In this document: one piece after another, positions 1-7,423 of the stretch | Position numbering within the stretch: the stretch's first letter is position 1 | How the letters are laid out: each line of letters opens with the position of its first letter | Assembly (NCBI GenBank): GCA_964470455.1 | Contig: CAYYCX010000001.1 | Coordinates: 62,001 to 126,000 of the forward strand | Source of the DNA: JAWXBM01 sp964470455 | Lineage (GTDB): Bacteria; Pseudomonadota; Gammaproteobacteria; Xanthomonadales; SZUA-36 | DNA: 64,000 nt | Direction: 5' to 3' | The notes under the pieces: generated by a model | Seen by the model: the letters and a program-made list of their open reading frames with translations, nothing else | Told to the model about the DNA's origin: nothing | Databases searched by the model: none | Made by a program: the position numbers and the translations under genes

Positions 1-1
1 A

Positions 2-898
2 AACACCGAACAATCCGCCCTGCTGGAACGCAAGTCCCGGATCGAGCAAAGCCAGGGTTTGGGGGTGGACCTACTGGATGGCAACCAGGCGCGCCGGCTG
101 GCGCCATACCTGGCGGATACCGTAGTAGCAGCCCTGCACTGTCCCGACGAAGGCCACTGCAACCCGCGATTGCTGACTCCGGCTTTTGCCCGCAAGGCGA
201 GGAACGCAGGTGCTGAAATCAGGACCGGTACAACCGTCAGAGCCATTGAACGGGACACTGCGGGTTGGCGGGTGACTGTTCAGCAGGCCAATGCGGCATC
301 CCATTCCACAACCGATGCCGTGGAAAGCATTCGTTGCTCGCAGATTCTCAATGCCGCCGGCGCGGGGGCCCCTGCGGTCGCCGCCATGGCCCACCTGCAC
401 CTGCCGCTGTTTGCGGTGGGCCTGACCATGAATGCCACCGAAAAGGTGCAACCGGTGGTAACGCACCTGATCCAGCATGTTGGCCGCAAGCTGTCGCTGA
501 AGCAGACCGATGACGGCAACCTGCTGATCGGCGGCGGCTGGGGTGCCCAACTGCGGCAGAACCAGGGTCGCTGGTCGCAGGACGAATCACCGTTGCTGCG
601 GCTGGACTCGGTCACCGGCAACCTGCGCACGGCTGCGGAGGTGGTACCCCTGGTCAAAAGCCTGCGCCTGATTCGCAGCTGGACCGGAACCACCTGCATC
701 ACCGCCGACCAACTCCCGGTGCTGGGCGAAGTAGCGCAGGTGCCCGGGTTTTTCGTCGCAGCCGGAGGGTCCGGTTTCACCTATGGCCCGACCTATGCCC
801 GCCTGATGAGCGAATTGATGCTCACGGGTCAATCTTCCTATCCTTTGCAGCCTTTCAGCCCTGCCCGCTTCAGCGGCCTGAATGCCTTCATGGCCTGA
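2..898 (+). CDS. FAD-dependent oxidoreductase (DAO fold), probable D-hydroxyproline dehydrogenase catalytic subunit, 5' truncated
   Basis: The frame is open from base 2 and continues left of the window, so the N-terminal FAD-binding GxGxxG is missing. The visible 298 residues are the substrate and C-terminal FAD part of a D-amino-acid-oxidase fold: a TADQLPVLGE segment followed by AAGGSGFTYGP, the flavin-contacting end of this family. The next two genes encode a small [2Fe-2S] protein and a FAD/NAD-type subunit, the make-up of the three-subunit LhpB-LhpF-LhpE D-hydroxyproline dehydrogenase and of octopine/nopaline-type oxidases. A DapA-family deaminase gene nearby favours hydroxyproline as substrate: the enzyme would oxidise cis-4-hydroxy-D-proline to 1-pyrroline-4-hydroxy-2-carboxylate at the membrane. 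The family call is firm; the substrate is inferred from context. Confidence 0.75.
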   Translation, partial: NTEQSALLERKSRIEQSQGLGVDLLDGNQARRLAPYLADTVVAALHCPDEGHCNPRLLTPAFARKARNAGAEIRTGTTVRAIERDTAGWRVTVQQANAASHSTTDAVESIRCSQILNAAGAGAPAVAAMAHLHLPLFAVGLTMNATEKVQPVVTHLIQHVGRKLSLKQTDDGNLLIGGGWGAQLRQNQGRWSQDESPLLRLDSVTGNLRTAAEVVPLVKSLRLIRSWTGTTCITADQLPVLGEVAQVPGFFVAAGGSGFTYGPTYARLMSELMLTGQSSYPLQPFSPARFSGLNAFMA

Positions 899-902
899 AC
901 CG

Positions 903-1238
903 ATGGCACGCAACCCTTCCAGCAGCATTGACCGTGGCCAGCCAATCACGCTCAGCATCAACCAGCGGGAAGTGAGCGCGTGGGACGGTGAAACCATCGC
1001 CACCGTATTGCTGGCGCAGGGCATCACCACCTTCAACCATTCCGCCAAAGGCCAGCCGCGCGGGCCGTATTGCAATATGGGCACCTGTTTCGAGTGCCAG
1101 GTGCAATTGGCTGATGCAGGCAATGACCGCTTTCGCCGGGTGCGGGCCTGCATGGTGCCGGCGCGGCAAGGCATGGTCGTAAAGACGGGTGAAACGATGG
1201 TGGCTAATCCTACCGGCGACACCGCCGGGATGGAATGA
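903..1238 (+). CDS. Small (2Fe-2S)-binding subunit of the dehydrogenase (LhpF-type)
   Basis: This protein of about 111 residues has a plant-type ferredoxin core. Three cysteines fall in a C-x5-C-x2-C pattern around GTCFECQV, with a fourth Cys in RACMVPARQGM, enough for one [2Fe-2S] cluster. An in-frame ATG at 882 would overlap the preceding stop at 898; the ATG at 903, four bases after that stop, gives the more usual N-terminus. The stop overlaps the next start in an ATGA. Small proteins of this kind pass electrons between the two flavoprotein subunits in hydroxyproline, octopine and nopaline dehydrogenases. It is surely part of one complex with its two neighbours; the substrate is inferred. 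Confidence 0.8.
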   Translation: MARNPSSSIDRGQPITLSINQREVSAWDGETIATVLLAQGITTFNHSAKGQPRGPYCNMGTCFECQVQLADAGNDRFRRVRACMVPARQGMVVKTGETMVANPTGDTAGME

Positions 1239-2674
1239 ACATGCAGACCGATCTTCTGATCATCGGCGCAGGCCCGGCAGGCATGGCCGCTGCAGAAAAG
1301 GCCCATGGTCTGGGGCTTGCAGTGACGGTGGTTGAGGAACAGGCAGCCCGTGGCGGGCAATTCCTGCGCCAGGCTCCTGCCGGTTTCACGCTGCAGGACT
1401 GGTTGCCGGGCAGAACCTACCGCAAGGCCAAGCAGCTGCTGGCGCGCAGCAATGATCTGATTGGTGTGGAATGGTTGTTCCGGACTTCGGTGAGCGGGAT
1501 TTTCCCTGCAAGCCCGTCACAAACCGAGCCCTACCGGTTCCGCGTGGTGCTGGATGGCGAGCAAGGATGCCGAAATTGCGATGCCCGCTCCGTGCTGGTG
1601 GCTACTGGCTGTTATGACCTGCCGGTGATCTTTCCCGGCTGGAATACACCGGGGGTGATGGCAGCCGGCGGCATTCAGGCCTTTATCAAGAGCCAACAAC
1701 TGGTGCCGGGCCGGCGCTTCGTGCTGGCCGGCAGCCATCCCCTGCAACTGGTGATTGCCGACCAGATCGTGCAGGCTGGCGGCGAAGTCGCGGCCGTGCT
1801 GTTCGCGCAGCACCGGGCAGCTCCGCTGTCCCTGTTGCAGCACCCCGGCACCCTGTTTCGCCACCGCGACAAGTTTGCGCAGACGGCTGGAATTCTGCTG
1901 CGCCTGAAGAAAGCCGGCGTGCCGGTCAGGTTTGGCGAGGCCGTAATCGAAGCCAGGGGAACCGGCGCATTGCACAGCGTGGTGGTTGCGCCGCTGAACG
2001 CGCAGGGCCAGGTGCTCCGTGACCAGGCCAGGGGCATCGACTGTGATCGGCTCGGCGTCTGTTTCAGCTTCCTGAGTTCATCCGAACTGCTGCGACAGGC
2101 GGGCGCCGACTGCCGCTGGAACGCTCAACGCGGCGGCTGGATTGCGCAACATGACCGCTGGATGCGCAGCAGCATGGCGGGCCTGTACGTGGCCGGAGAA
2201 ACCACCGGTGTGGCCGGCTCCGATGCCTCCATGGAAGCGGGTACGCTGGCTGCGCTGGGCATCGCATTGGACCAGGGCAGAATTAACGCCGCTGATGCCG
2301 AGCTGGCTGCCCAGAATGCCCGCCGAAGTTGGACCCGCCACAGGAACTTTGCCGAACTGCTCAGCCGTCTGTCCTGGCCCGGCGATGCGTTTTTCGATCA
2401 GCTGATGACCACTACCAGCACCCTGTGCAAATGCGAGGAACTCACCACAGGAGAATTGCGCAAACTGCTGCAGGAAAATCCCGACATCCGCTCGGCCAGT
2501 GCCGCCAAGCTCCTGTCGCGCGCGGGAATGGGCCTGTGCCAGGGCCGCTATTGCCACCACGCTGTGACCCGTCTGCTGGTGCAGGCTTGCGGGCTGGAGG
2601 AGGAGCAGGTAGCGGGCTTCACGGCGCGGTTTCCGGCGAAACCGGTCACCATCGCCAATCTGCTGGGCGACTGA
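1235..2674 (+). CDS. FAD/NAD-type oxidoreductase subunit with C-terminal BFD-like [2Fe-2S] domain (LhpE-type)
   Basis: The 479-residue protein opens with a nucleotide-binding motif (IIGAGPAGMAAAEKA, residues about 8-22) and has a second dinucleotide region near VLVATGCYDLPVIFPG and VLAGSHPLQL. The C-terminus carries a CKC ... LCQGRYC cysteine set (about residues 397-435) typical of bacterioferritin-associated-ferredoxin-like domains fused to hydroxyproline/opine dehydrogenase subunits. It overlaps the small subunit by ATGA, so the three genes are translationally coupled. The role is the second flavin/iron-sulfur subunit of the dehydrogenase. No epimerase or semialdehyde dehydrogenase of the pathway appears in the window; these may lie upstream. 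Confidence 0.8.
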   Translation: MNMQTDLLIIGAGPAGMAAAEKAHGLGLAVTVVEEQAARGGQFLRQAPAGFTLQDWLPGRTYRKAKQLLARSNDLIGVEWLFRTSVSGIFPASPSQTEPYRFRVVLDGEQGCRNCDARSVLVATGCYDLPVIFPGWNTPGVMAAGGIQAFIKSQQLVPGRRFVLAGSHPLQLVIADQIVQAGGEVAAVLFAQHRAAPLSLLQHPGTLFRHRDKFAQTAGILLRLKKAGVPVRFGEAVIEARGTGALHSVVVAPLNAQGQVLRDQARGIDCDRLGVCFSFLSSSELLRQAGADCRWNAQRGGWIAQHDRWMRSSMAGLYVAGETTGVAGSDASMEAGTLAALGIALDQGRINAADAELAAQNARRSWTRHRNFAELLSRLSWPGDAFFDQLMTTTSTLCKCEELTTGELRKLLQENPDIRSASAAKLLSRAGMGLCQGRYCHHAVTRLLVQACGLEEEQVAGFTARFPAKPVTIANLLGD

Positions 2675-2684
2675 AGCCGGTTAC

Positions 2685-3596
2685 TCAGGTAGCGGGGAAA
2701 AACGGCATGGTGGCCTCGATCTTCTGCAACAGGCGCACCGCGCCTACCGGCAGCTGGCGACCCAGCCGGGTAATTACACTGGCGCTGGTATGCATCATCG
2801 CCGGATGATCGATCGGCACCATGCTCAGGGTTCCCGCAGCCACTTCCGTATGTGCCGCAATGCCGGGCAATATGGTGATGCCGGAACCCGATTGGGCAAA
2901 TTCTTTGAGCACCAGCAATGAATTGCTCACCAACAGCGGTTTCAGGAACACATGTTCCGCTGCTGCGGCTGCGTAGATCACCTGGCAGATCCTGAATTGT
3001 GGCTCAGGCAGGGCCAATCGCTCCTTGGCGATATCCTGGAAACTGACACTGCTGCGTTTGCTCAAGGGATGGCTGGGTGAAACGATGGCCTTGAGGGGCT
3101 GGTCGGAAGAAGCCCGCACGCGGATCTTTGCTTCGGGTTCGGGCTGGAACACCATGCCCATGTGGGCCTCATCCTCCAGTACCATGCCGACCACGTCCAG
3201 GGTGCCGCCGGAGCGGATGTGAATGCGGATATCGGGATACTGGGACATGAAACTCTCCAGTACATTCAATAACAGTTCACCAATCATGGCCTCGCCCACG
3301 GCCAGCTGGACTTCGCCTGCTTTCAGGCCTTTCAAATCCCGTACCTGGGAAATAAAGGCCTCCTGCTGGGTGGTGAACTCACGGTAATAGTTGAGCGCCA
3401 TTTTGCCGGCTTCGGTGAGTTTCAACGGACTGCGGTTGCGCTCGATCAGCGGTACACCGAGCTCTTCTTCCAGCTGCGCAATCTGCCGGCTGATGGATGA
3501 GGGCGCGACATTCAGGTTTTCACTGGCAGCGCGCATGGTACCGCCGCGAATCGCTTCAGCCAGGTAACGCAATCGGTTGTCATGAAATCGGGACAC
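2685..3596 (-). CDS. LysR-family transcriptional regulator
   Basis: A winged helix-turn-helix occupies the N-terminus (AASENLNVAPSSISRQIAQL, then LIERNRSPLKLTEAGK), followed by a periplasmic-binding-protein-like effector domain, the classical LysR layout. The frame is open back to a GTG at 3668, but that start would put a palindrome (3673-3691) where the ribosome binding site should be. The GTG at 3596 gives about 303 residues, a normal family length, so it is preferred. The gene converges on the dehydrogenase operon with 10 bases between stops and diverges from the first deaminase gene. The palindrome in the shared intergenic region fits the LysR T-N11-A rule, so this protein is the obvious candidate regulator of the hydroxyproline genes. 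Confidence 0.85.
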   Translation of the reverse strand: MSRFHDNRLRYLAEAIRGGTMRAASENLNVAPSSISRQIAQLEEELGVPLIERNRSPLKLTEAGKMALNYYREFTTQQEAFISQVRDLKGLKAGEVQLAVGEAMIGELLLNVLESFMSQYPDIRIHIRSGGTLDVVGMVLEDEAHMGMVFQPEPEAKIRVRASSDQPLKAIVSPSHPLSKRSSVSFQDIAKERLALPEPQFRICQVIYAAAAAEHVFLKPLLVSNSLLVLKEFAQSGSGITILPGIAAHTEVAAGTLSMVPIDHPAMMHTSASVITRLGRQLPVGAVRLLQKIEATMPFFPAT

Positions 3597-3672
3597 TGGG
3601 GTTGGTGCCTGTTTTGTAAAGGTAACCGGAATATTTCCCAGTCTTGTTGATTGGGAAAGAGAAAACACTTCA

Positions 3673-3691
3673 TGTTGCGCTTATCGCAACA
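3673..3691. promoter_or_regulatory. LysR-type palindrome, box 1 (TTGCG-N5-CGCAA)
   Basis: A 7+5+7 palindrome, TGTTGCG-CTTAT-CGCAACA, sits between the divergent LysR gene and the first deaminase gene. Its inner TGCG-N5-CGCA matches the T-N11-A LysR box. The same sequence recurs at 8784-8802 and, with shorter arms, at 25289-25303. Binding by the adjacent LysR protein is inference. Confidence 0.65.
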
Positions 3692-3737
3692 GAATCGAAT
3701 ATATCTTGTTATTGATACAGCCTTCAAGTGTTCGTAG

Positions 3738-3751
3738 TGTTCGAGCGAACA
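3738..3751. promoter_or_regulatory. Second conserved palindrome in the deaminase leader, copy 1
   Basis: TGTTCG-AG-CGAACA is a perfect inverted repeat about 80 bases before the deaminase start. It is preserved unchanged in copy 2 at 8849-8862, although other bases in the leader differ between copies. It may be an operator or a leader hairpin; its function is unknown. Confidence 0.4.
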
Positions 3752-3831
3752 AGAACTCTAAATATCTGTATTCCTGAGTGTTCATGCGTTGATTCGGCGC
3801 ATGGGCGCCATTTTGAGAGGTTTCAAGCGCG

Positions 3832-4749
3832 GTGAATCGAGATTCCATCAGCTGGCGTGGCTATATGCCGGCCATTACCACGCCCTTTGATGAACAGGGG
3901 CAAATGGACCTGCATACGTTGCGCAAACTCGTCGAATGGCTGGCCGACCAGGGCATGCATGGCCTGATCGTGGCCGGTACCACCGGCGAGTGGTTCAGCA
4001 TGAATGCCGAAGAAAAAGAGCAACTGTTCGCCACCGTAGGTGAAGTGCTGAAGGGACAAATTCCGCTGATCGCCGGCTGCAATGCGTTTACCGCCAACGA
4101 AGTGATTACCAACGCAGTCACTGCGGCCAAAAGCGGCTTTGACGGCATTCTGGTCACGCCACCGCCCTATGTCCGTCCCTGCGAAAGGGAAGTGATCGCC
4201 TTTTACGAGGACATCAACCAGGCCACGCCCCTGCCCATTTGTGTCTACAACTGGCCACCGGGCACCAATATCGATCTGCGCAAGGAAACCCTGGCGCATC
4301 TGGCGGACCTCGACCACGTGGTGGCCATCAAGAACTCCACCGGCGATCCGGAACATTTCCTGGATGTGATGCGGGCGCTGAACCAGAAGGTGCGGATCTT
4401 CGGCATTCCGATGAACAGTGCCGGCGCGGAACTGGTGCTGGCCGAGGAAGCCGACGGCACTATGGGCGCGGGTGGTGTGCTGGGCAGGACCCAGCCCGAC
4501 TTCTACAACTTCCTGTGGGCGGGTGACCGTGAACGGGGGCTCGAAGCCGCCGCCCAGGACAGCCGCATCATGCAAGACTGGTTCAACACCGACTACACCG
4601 CGAAGTTCGGCTCTGCCCAGGCCGTGTTCAAAACAGCACTGAACCTGCAGGGCCTGCCCGGCGGTTATCCGCGCCGGCCCATTCTGCCGCTGGACGATTC
4701 CGGTATCGCCGTCGTGCGCAAAACTCTTGAAGACCTGGGGAGGCTGTGA
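3832..4749 (+). CDS. DapA-family lyase/deaminase, probable 1-pyrroline-4-hydroxy-2-carboxylate deaminase (LhpC-type), copy 1
   Basis: The 305-residue protein is a DHDPS/NAL-superfamily TIM barrel. It has the GTTGE phosphate-loop-like motif (residues about 47-51), the YNWPPGTNI tyrosine segment and the Schiff-base lysine in VAIKNST. In the hydroxyproline pathway a DapA-like enzyme deaminates 1-pyrroline-4-hydroxy-2-carboxylate to 2-oxoglutarate semialdehyde, and its position beside a hydroxyproline-type dehydrogenase and LysR gene supports that role. The start is GTG at 3832 with GAGAGG twelve bases upstream. The protein is identical to the one at 8943-9860. Other DapA-family activities (dihydrodipicolinate synthase, KDG or other 2-keto-acid aldolases) cannot be excluded from sequence alone. 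Confidence 0.8.
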   Translation: MNRDSISWRGYMPAITTPFDEQGQMDLHTLRKLVEWLADQGMHGLIVAGTTGEWFSMNAEEKEQLFATVGEVLKGQIPLIAGCNAFTANEVITNAVTAAKSGFDGILVTPPPYVRPCEREVIAFYEDINQATPLPICVYNWPPGTNIDLRKETLAHLADLDHVVAIKNSTGDPEHFLDVMRALNQKVRIFGIPMNSAGAELVLAEEADGTMGAGGVLGRTQPDFYNFLWAGDRERGLEAAAQDSRIMQDWFNTDYTAKFGSAQAVFKTALNLQGLPGGYPRRPILPLDDSGIAVVRKTLEDLGRL

Positions 4750-4943
4750 ATGCCATGCCCATATTAAGCGACGTTGCGAAAAGTGCTGGGCCTGTGATGC
4801 GTTCTGCGCAACATATTCTTCCACGTTTTTTTCGAAGCACAGATGACCATCTGATTTACCCGCCAAAACGATTCATCAAGGATCGTCCTTATGCGGGAGT
4901 TACTCCCAGGAAAAAATTCACCCGTGCCAGCCGGGAATGCTGA
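4746..4943 (+). pseudogene. Eroded remnant of a DUF885 lipoprotein gene
   Basis: Directly after copy 1 of the deaminase gene a 65-codon frame begins with MNAMPILSDVAKSAGPVMRS, matching the first 20 or so residues of the intact DUF885 protein at 9857. The middle then resembles bases 10483-10510 (a PPKRF-coding stretch). Bases 4916-4942 match 11676-11702, the 3' end of the intact gene, with about one mismatch. Everything between is missing: no lipobox and no HExxPGHH motif. It is best read as a gene deleted internally after duplication, leaving 5' and 3' ends; the middle match is the least certain part. A functional peptide is unlikely. Confidence 0.75.
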
Positions 4944-5003
4944 GGCCGATAAGCAATTATCAGTTCACCAATTTGCAAGCTATTCAAGACTAAGGAGGCA
5001 CTT

Positions 5004-7319
5004 ATGAAATACAGTCAACATTCAGATGCTATGAAGGGAAGACGGTTGGGACTCAAGCCAACCAAGCTGGCCATTGCCATTTTGCCTGCCAGCATCATGC
5101 TGGCCTTGAGTTCCTCCAACGCATTTGCCCAGGAACAAGCGGCAGAAAACGATACATTAGCCATTGAAGAGGTGATCGTAACAGCCCAGCGGCGTGAAGA
5201 GAATCTGCAGGAAGTTCCAATCAGTATTTCCGCATTCACCAGTGAAGCCATCGAAAAAAATATGTTCAAAGGTGTAGAGGACTACATCAGCGCCACACCG
5301 AATGCCAGTTTCATCTCCAATGGATCTAGATCCAAGAAAAAAATCAGCATCCGGGGTGTGTCGAGCTTCAGTGGGGGCGCAGACGGCCTGGACGATGCCG
5401 GTGGTAACACCTTCGGATTCTATGTAGACGATTTCAGCGTCGTAAACAGCACCATCAATCCACCCATCATGGATATTGAGCGCATTGAAATTTTGCGCGG
5501 CCCCCAAGCCACCTACTTTGGCAGGGGCGCCATGGGTGGTGGTATCAGTATTACAACCAAAAAGCCGGATAACGATCTGTTTGGATCGGTCATGCTTGAC
5601 TACAGCCGCTACAATACCGCGGACATCGAAGGCGTGGTCAACATCCCTGTTGTTGAAGACGTTTTCGCCATGCGCGCGAATGTCAAATACAACGAATCGG
5701 ACGGCTACATCAAGAATATCAACCCGACGGGTGGCGGCAACAACTTCGAATACAAATATGCTCGCTGGTCCGCACGCTATACACCCACCGAAGACTTGAC
5801 CGTCGATTTCACACTCTACAGCACACACGAAGATGTAGGCATGCGTGAAGGGGTGCCCTCAGGCGTCTTCTCCACGTTTGAAGGCGACGTGTTGTACAGC
5901 GGATTCCCGGATCGGGACGGAGACGGGAAGGGAGATCCGGACCCGGACGGTGTGGGGTTCTATCCCGACAATCGTAACCGGGTTAATTTCGATCAACCCC
6001 AGAACGTAGGAACCAAAGCCGGCAGTGGTGCTCTGCGCGTTGATTACACAACGGATAATTTGTTGTTCACGAGCATTACCGGTTACATCAGCTCCAACCT
6101 GTTCATCAATGGCGACATCGATGGCGGCAGCAAAGACTTCTTCACTGAGTTCCGGAATAACAGGGATCAAAGCTTCAGCCAGGAATTTCGCATTCAGAAC
6201 ACCAACGATAGCCGTTGGCAGTGGACTCTGGGTGGAATCTATGCGAATGACCAGAAAGCAAGAGACAGCGTGACTTACGTCGGGGGTGAAGAGATCTTTG
6301 GTATACCGGAAGGTACGGTGATCAGTTCCAGCGACAGTGAGGGAGATGTAGATACCTGGGCGGTGTTCGGGCAGCTGGACTACGATTTCACTGACACAGT
6401 CACGGCTTCTGTGGGCGCACGCTATACCGAGGAGAAACAAAAAACCACGATATACAGTTTTACCGGCGCTCAGGAGGACAGCATATCCGCCGATGAAACG
6501 TTTACCGATTTCTCTCCCCGCTTTGCCATCAATTATCAGGCCAGGGAAAACGTCAATCTCTACGCAACGATTTCCAAGGGATTCAAGGCTGGCGGCGTTC
6601 AGGTCCCTCCGTTCTCCACCTTCGATGACTCGTTCGATGAGGAAGAACTCTGGAACTATGAAATCGGTTTCAAGACTGATCTGCTCGAGAATCGGTTGAG
6701 ACTCAACGGCGCATTGTTCTACATGGATTGGGACGGTCTGCAGGTCGAATTCGAGCAGTCCGGGCTTGATGATGAGGGCAATCTTGTCATATTCAACGGA
6801 CTCGTTAACTCCGAGCAATCGACATCCTATGGCGCTGAGTTTTCCGTTACGGCATTGTTAACGGAAAACCTCATGGCCGACCTGAGCGTGGGTTATCTCG
6901 AAGCGGAGTTTGACGAATTAACCCAGTTCCTGGATGGTGAAAACCGAGTATTCGATGGACGGACAATTCCCCGTTCGCCGAAATGGACCATCTCTGCCGA
7001 TGTCGAGTACGGCTTCAATGTCAGTTCCACCCTGGATGGGTATGTGCGCGCGGAATGGAGATTTCGGGACGATTACACCGCTGAAACCAACGCGTATCTG
7101 CGACCCGAAGGCACCTACCCTTGGTATATCCCCAGTTATGATTTCTTCAATCTGCGGGCTGGCATAGAACACCAGAATTACTCTCTGTCCGTTTATGCCG
7201 AAAACCTGTTCGACAGCGAGTTTTATACCAATGCGTTTGAGCATGCATACATGGGAGGCATGTTTCTTGAGCCCTCTTACCGAACCTATGGTATACGCGG
7301 AAAGTATGAGTTCCGGTAA
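5004..7319 (+). CDS. TonB-dependent receptor, paralogue 1
   Basis: This 771-residue outer-membrane receptor has a signal region ending ...SNAFAQEQ, a TonB box (EEVIVTAQRR, about residues 54-63), a plug with EILRGPQATYFGRGAMGGGI, and a beta-barrel closing with an aromatic strand (RGKYEFR). An AAGGAGG ribosome binding site precedes the ATG. An extracellular-type loop near residues 300-315 reads DRDGDGKGDPDPDG, a calcium-loop-like string. The receptor at 11764 is a clear paralogue with the same N-terminal words and similar length, though well diverged. Position in the duplicated deaminase unit suggests it imports hydroxyproline-containing peptides or a related peptide; the ligand is not shown by sequence. 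Confidence 0.92.
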   Translation: MKYSQHSDAMKGRRLGLKPTKLAIAILPASIMLALSSSNAFAQEQAAENDTLAIEEVIVTAQRREENLQEVPISISAFTSEAIEKNMFKGVEDYISATPNASFISNGSRSKKKISIRGVSSFSGGADGLDDAGGNTFGFYVDDFSVVNSTINPPIMDIERIEILRGPQATYFGRGAMGGGISITTKKPDNDLFGSVMLDYSRYNTADIEGVVNIPVVEDVFAMRANVKYNESDGYIKNINPTGGGNNFEYKYARWSARYTPTEDLTVDFTLYSTHEDVGMREGVPSGVFSTFEGDVLYSGFPDRDGDGKGDPDPDGVGFYPDNRNRVNFDQPQNVGTKAGSGALRVDYTTDNLLFTSITGYISSNLFINGDIDGGSKDFFTEFRNNRDQSFSQEFRIQNTNDSRWQWTLGGIYANDQKARDSVTYVGGEEIFGIPEGTVISSSDSEGDVDTWAVFGQLDYDFTDTVTASVGARYTEEKQKTTIYSFTGAQEDSISADETFTDFSPRFAINYQARENVNLYATISKGFKAGGVQVPPFSTFDDSFDEEELWNYEIGFKTDLLENRLRLNGALFYMDWDGLQVEFEQSGLDDEGNLVIFNGLVNSEQSTSYGAEFSVTALLTENLMADLSVGYLEAEFDELTQFLDGENRVFDGRTIPRSPKWTISADVEYGFNVSSTLDGYVRAEWRFRDDYTAETNAYLRPEGTYPWYIPSYDFFNLRAGIEHQNYSLSVYAENLFDSEFYTNAFEHAYMGGMFLEPSYRTYGIRGKYEFR

Positions 7320-7423
7320 GAAGAGCAGTACGTGCCTGTTGGGCTGTCACACGCATACCAGAAATGTGTTTGCGAACAGCGTGCCACACCCACCATTGCC
7401 ATTACTTTTTTAGGAGAATTAGC

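Larger units (their letters stand above)
3671..4813. repeat. Segmental duplication, copy 1 (promoter + deaminase gene + start of DUF885 gene)
   Basis: This segment aligns without gaps to 8782-9924 at a constant offset of 5111 bases. Bases 3671-3775 differ from copy 2 at about ten positions. Bases 3776-4751 (976 bp) are identical as far as can be read by eye, and translations in all frames agree. Bases 4752-4813 diverge again, and the alignment is lost after GCGCAACA. Before 3671 there is no similarity. Partial similarity resumes downstream through the DUF885 scraps and the paralogous receptors. Confidence 0.9.

Noticed and set aside
4895..4907. Palindrome GGGAGT-T-ACTCCC before receptor paralogue 1
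   Set aside because: Short, within DUF885 debris, with no T-run and no counterpart in copy 2; not enough to call an operator or terminator.
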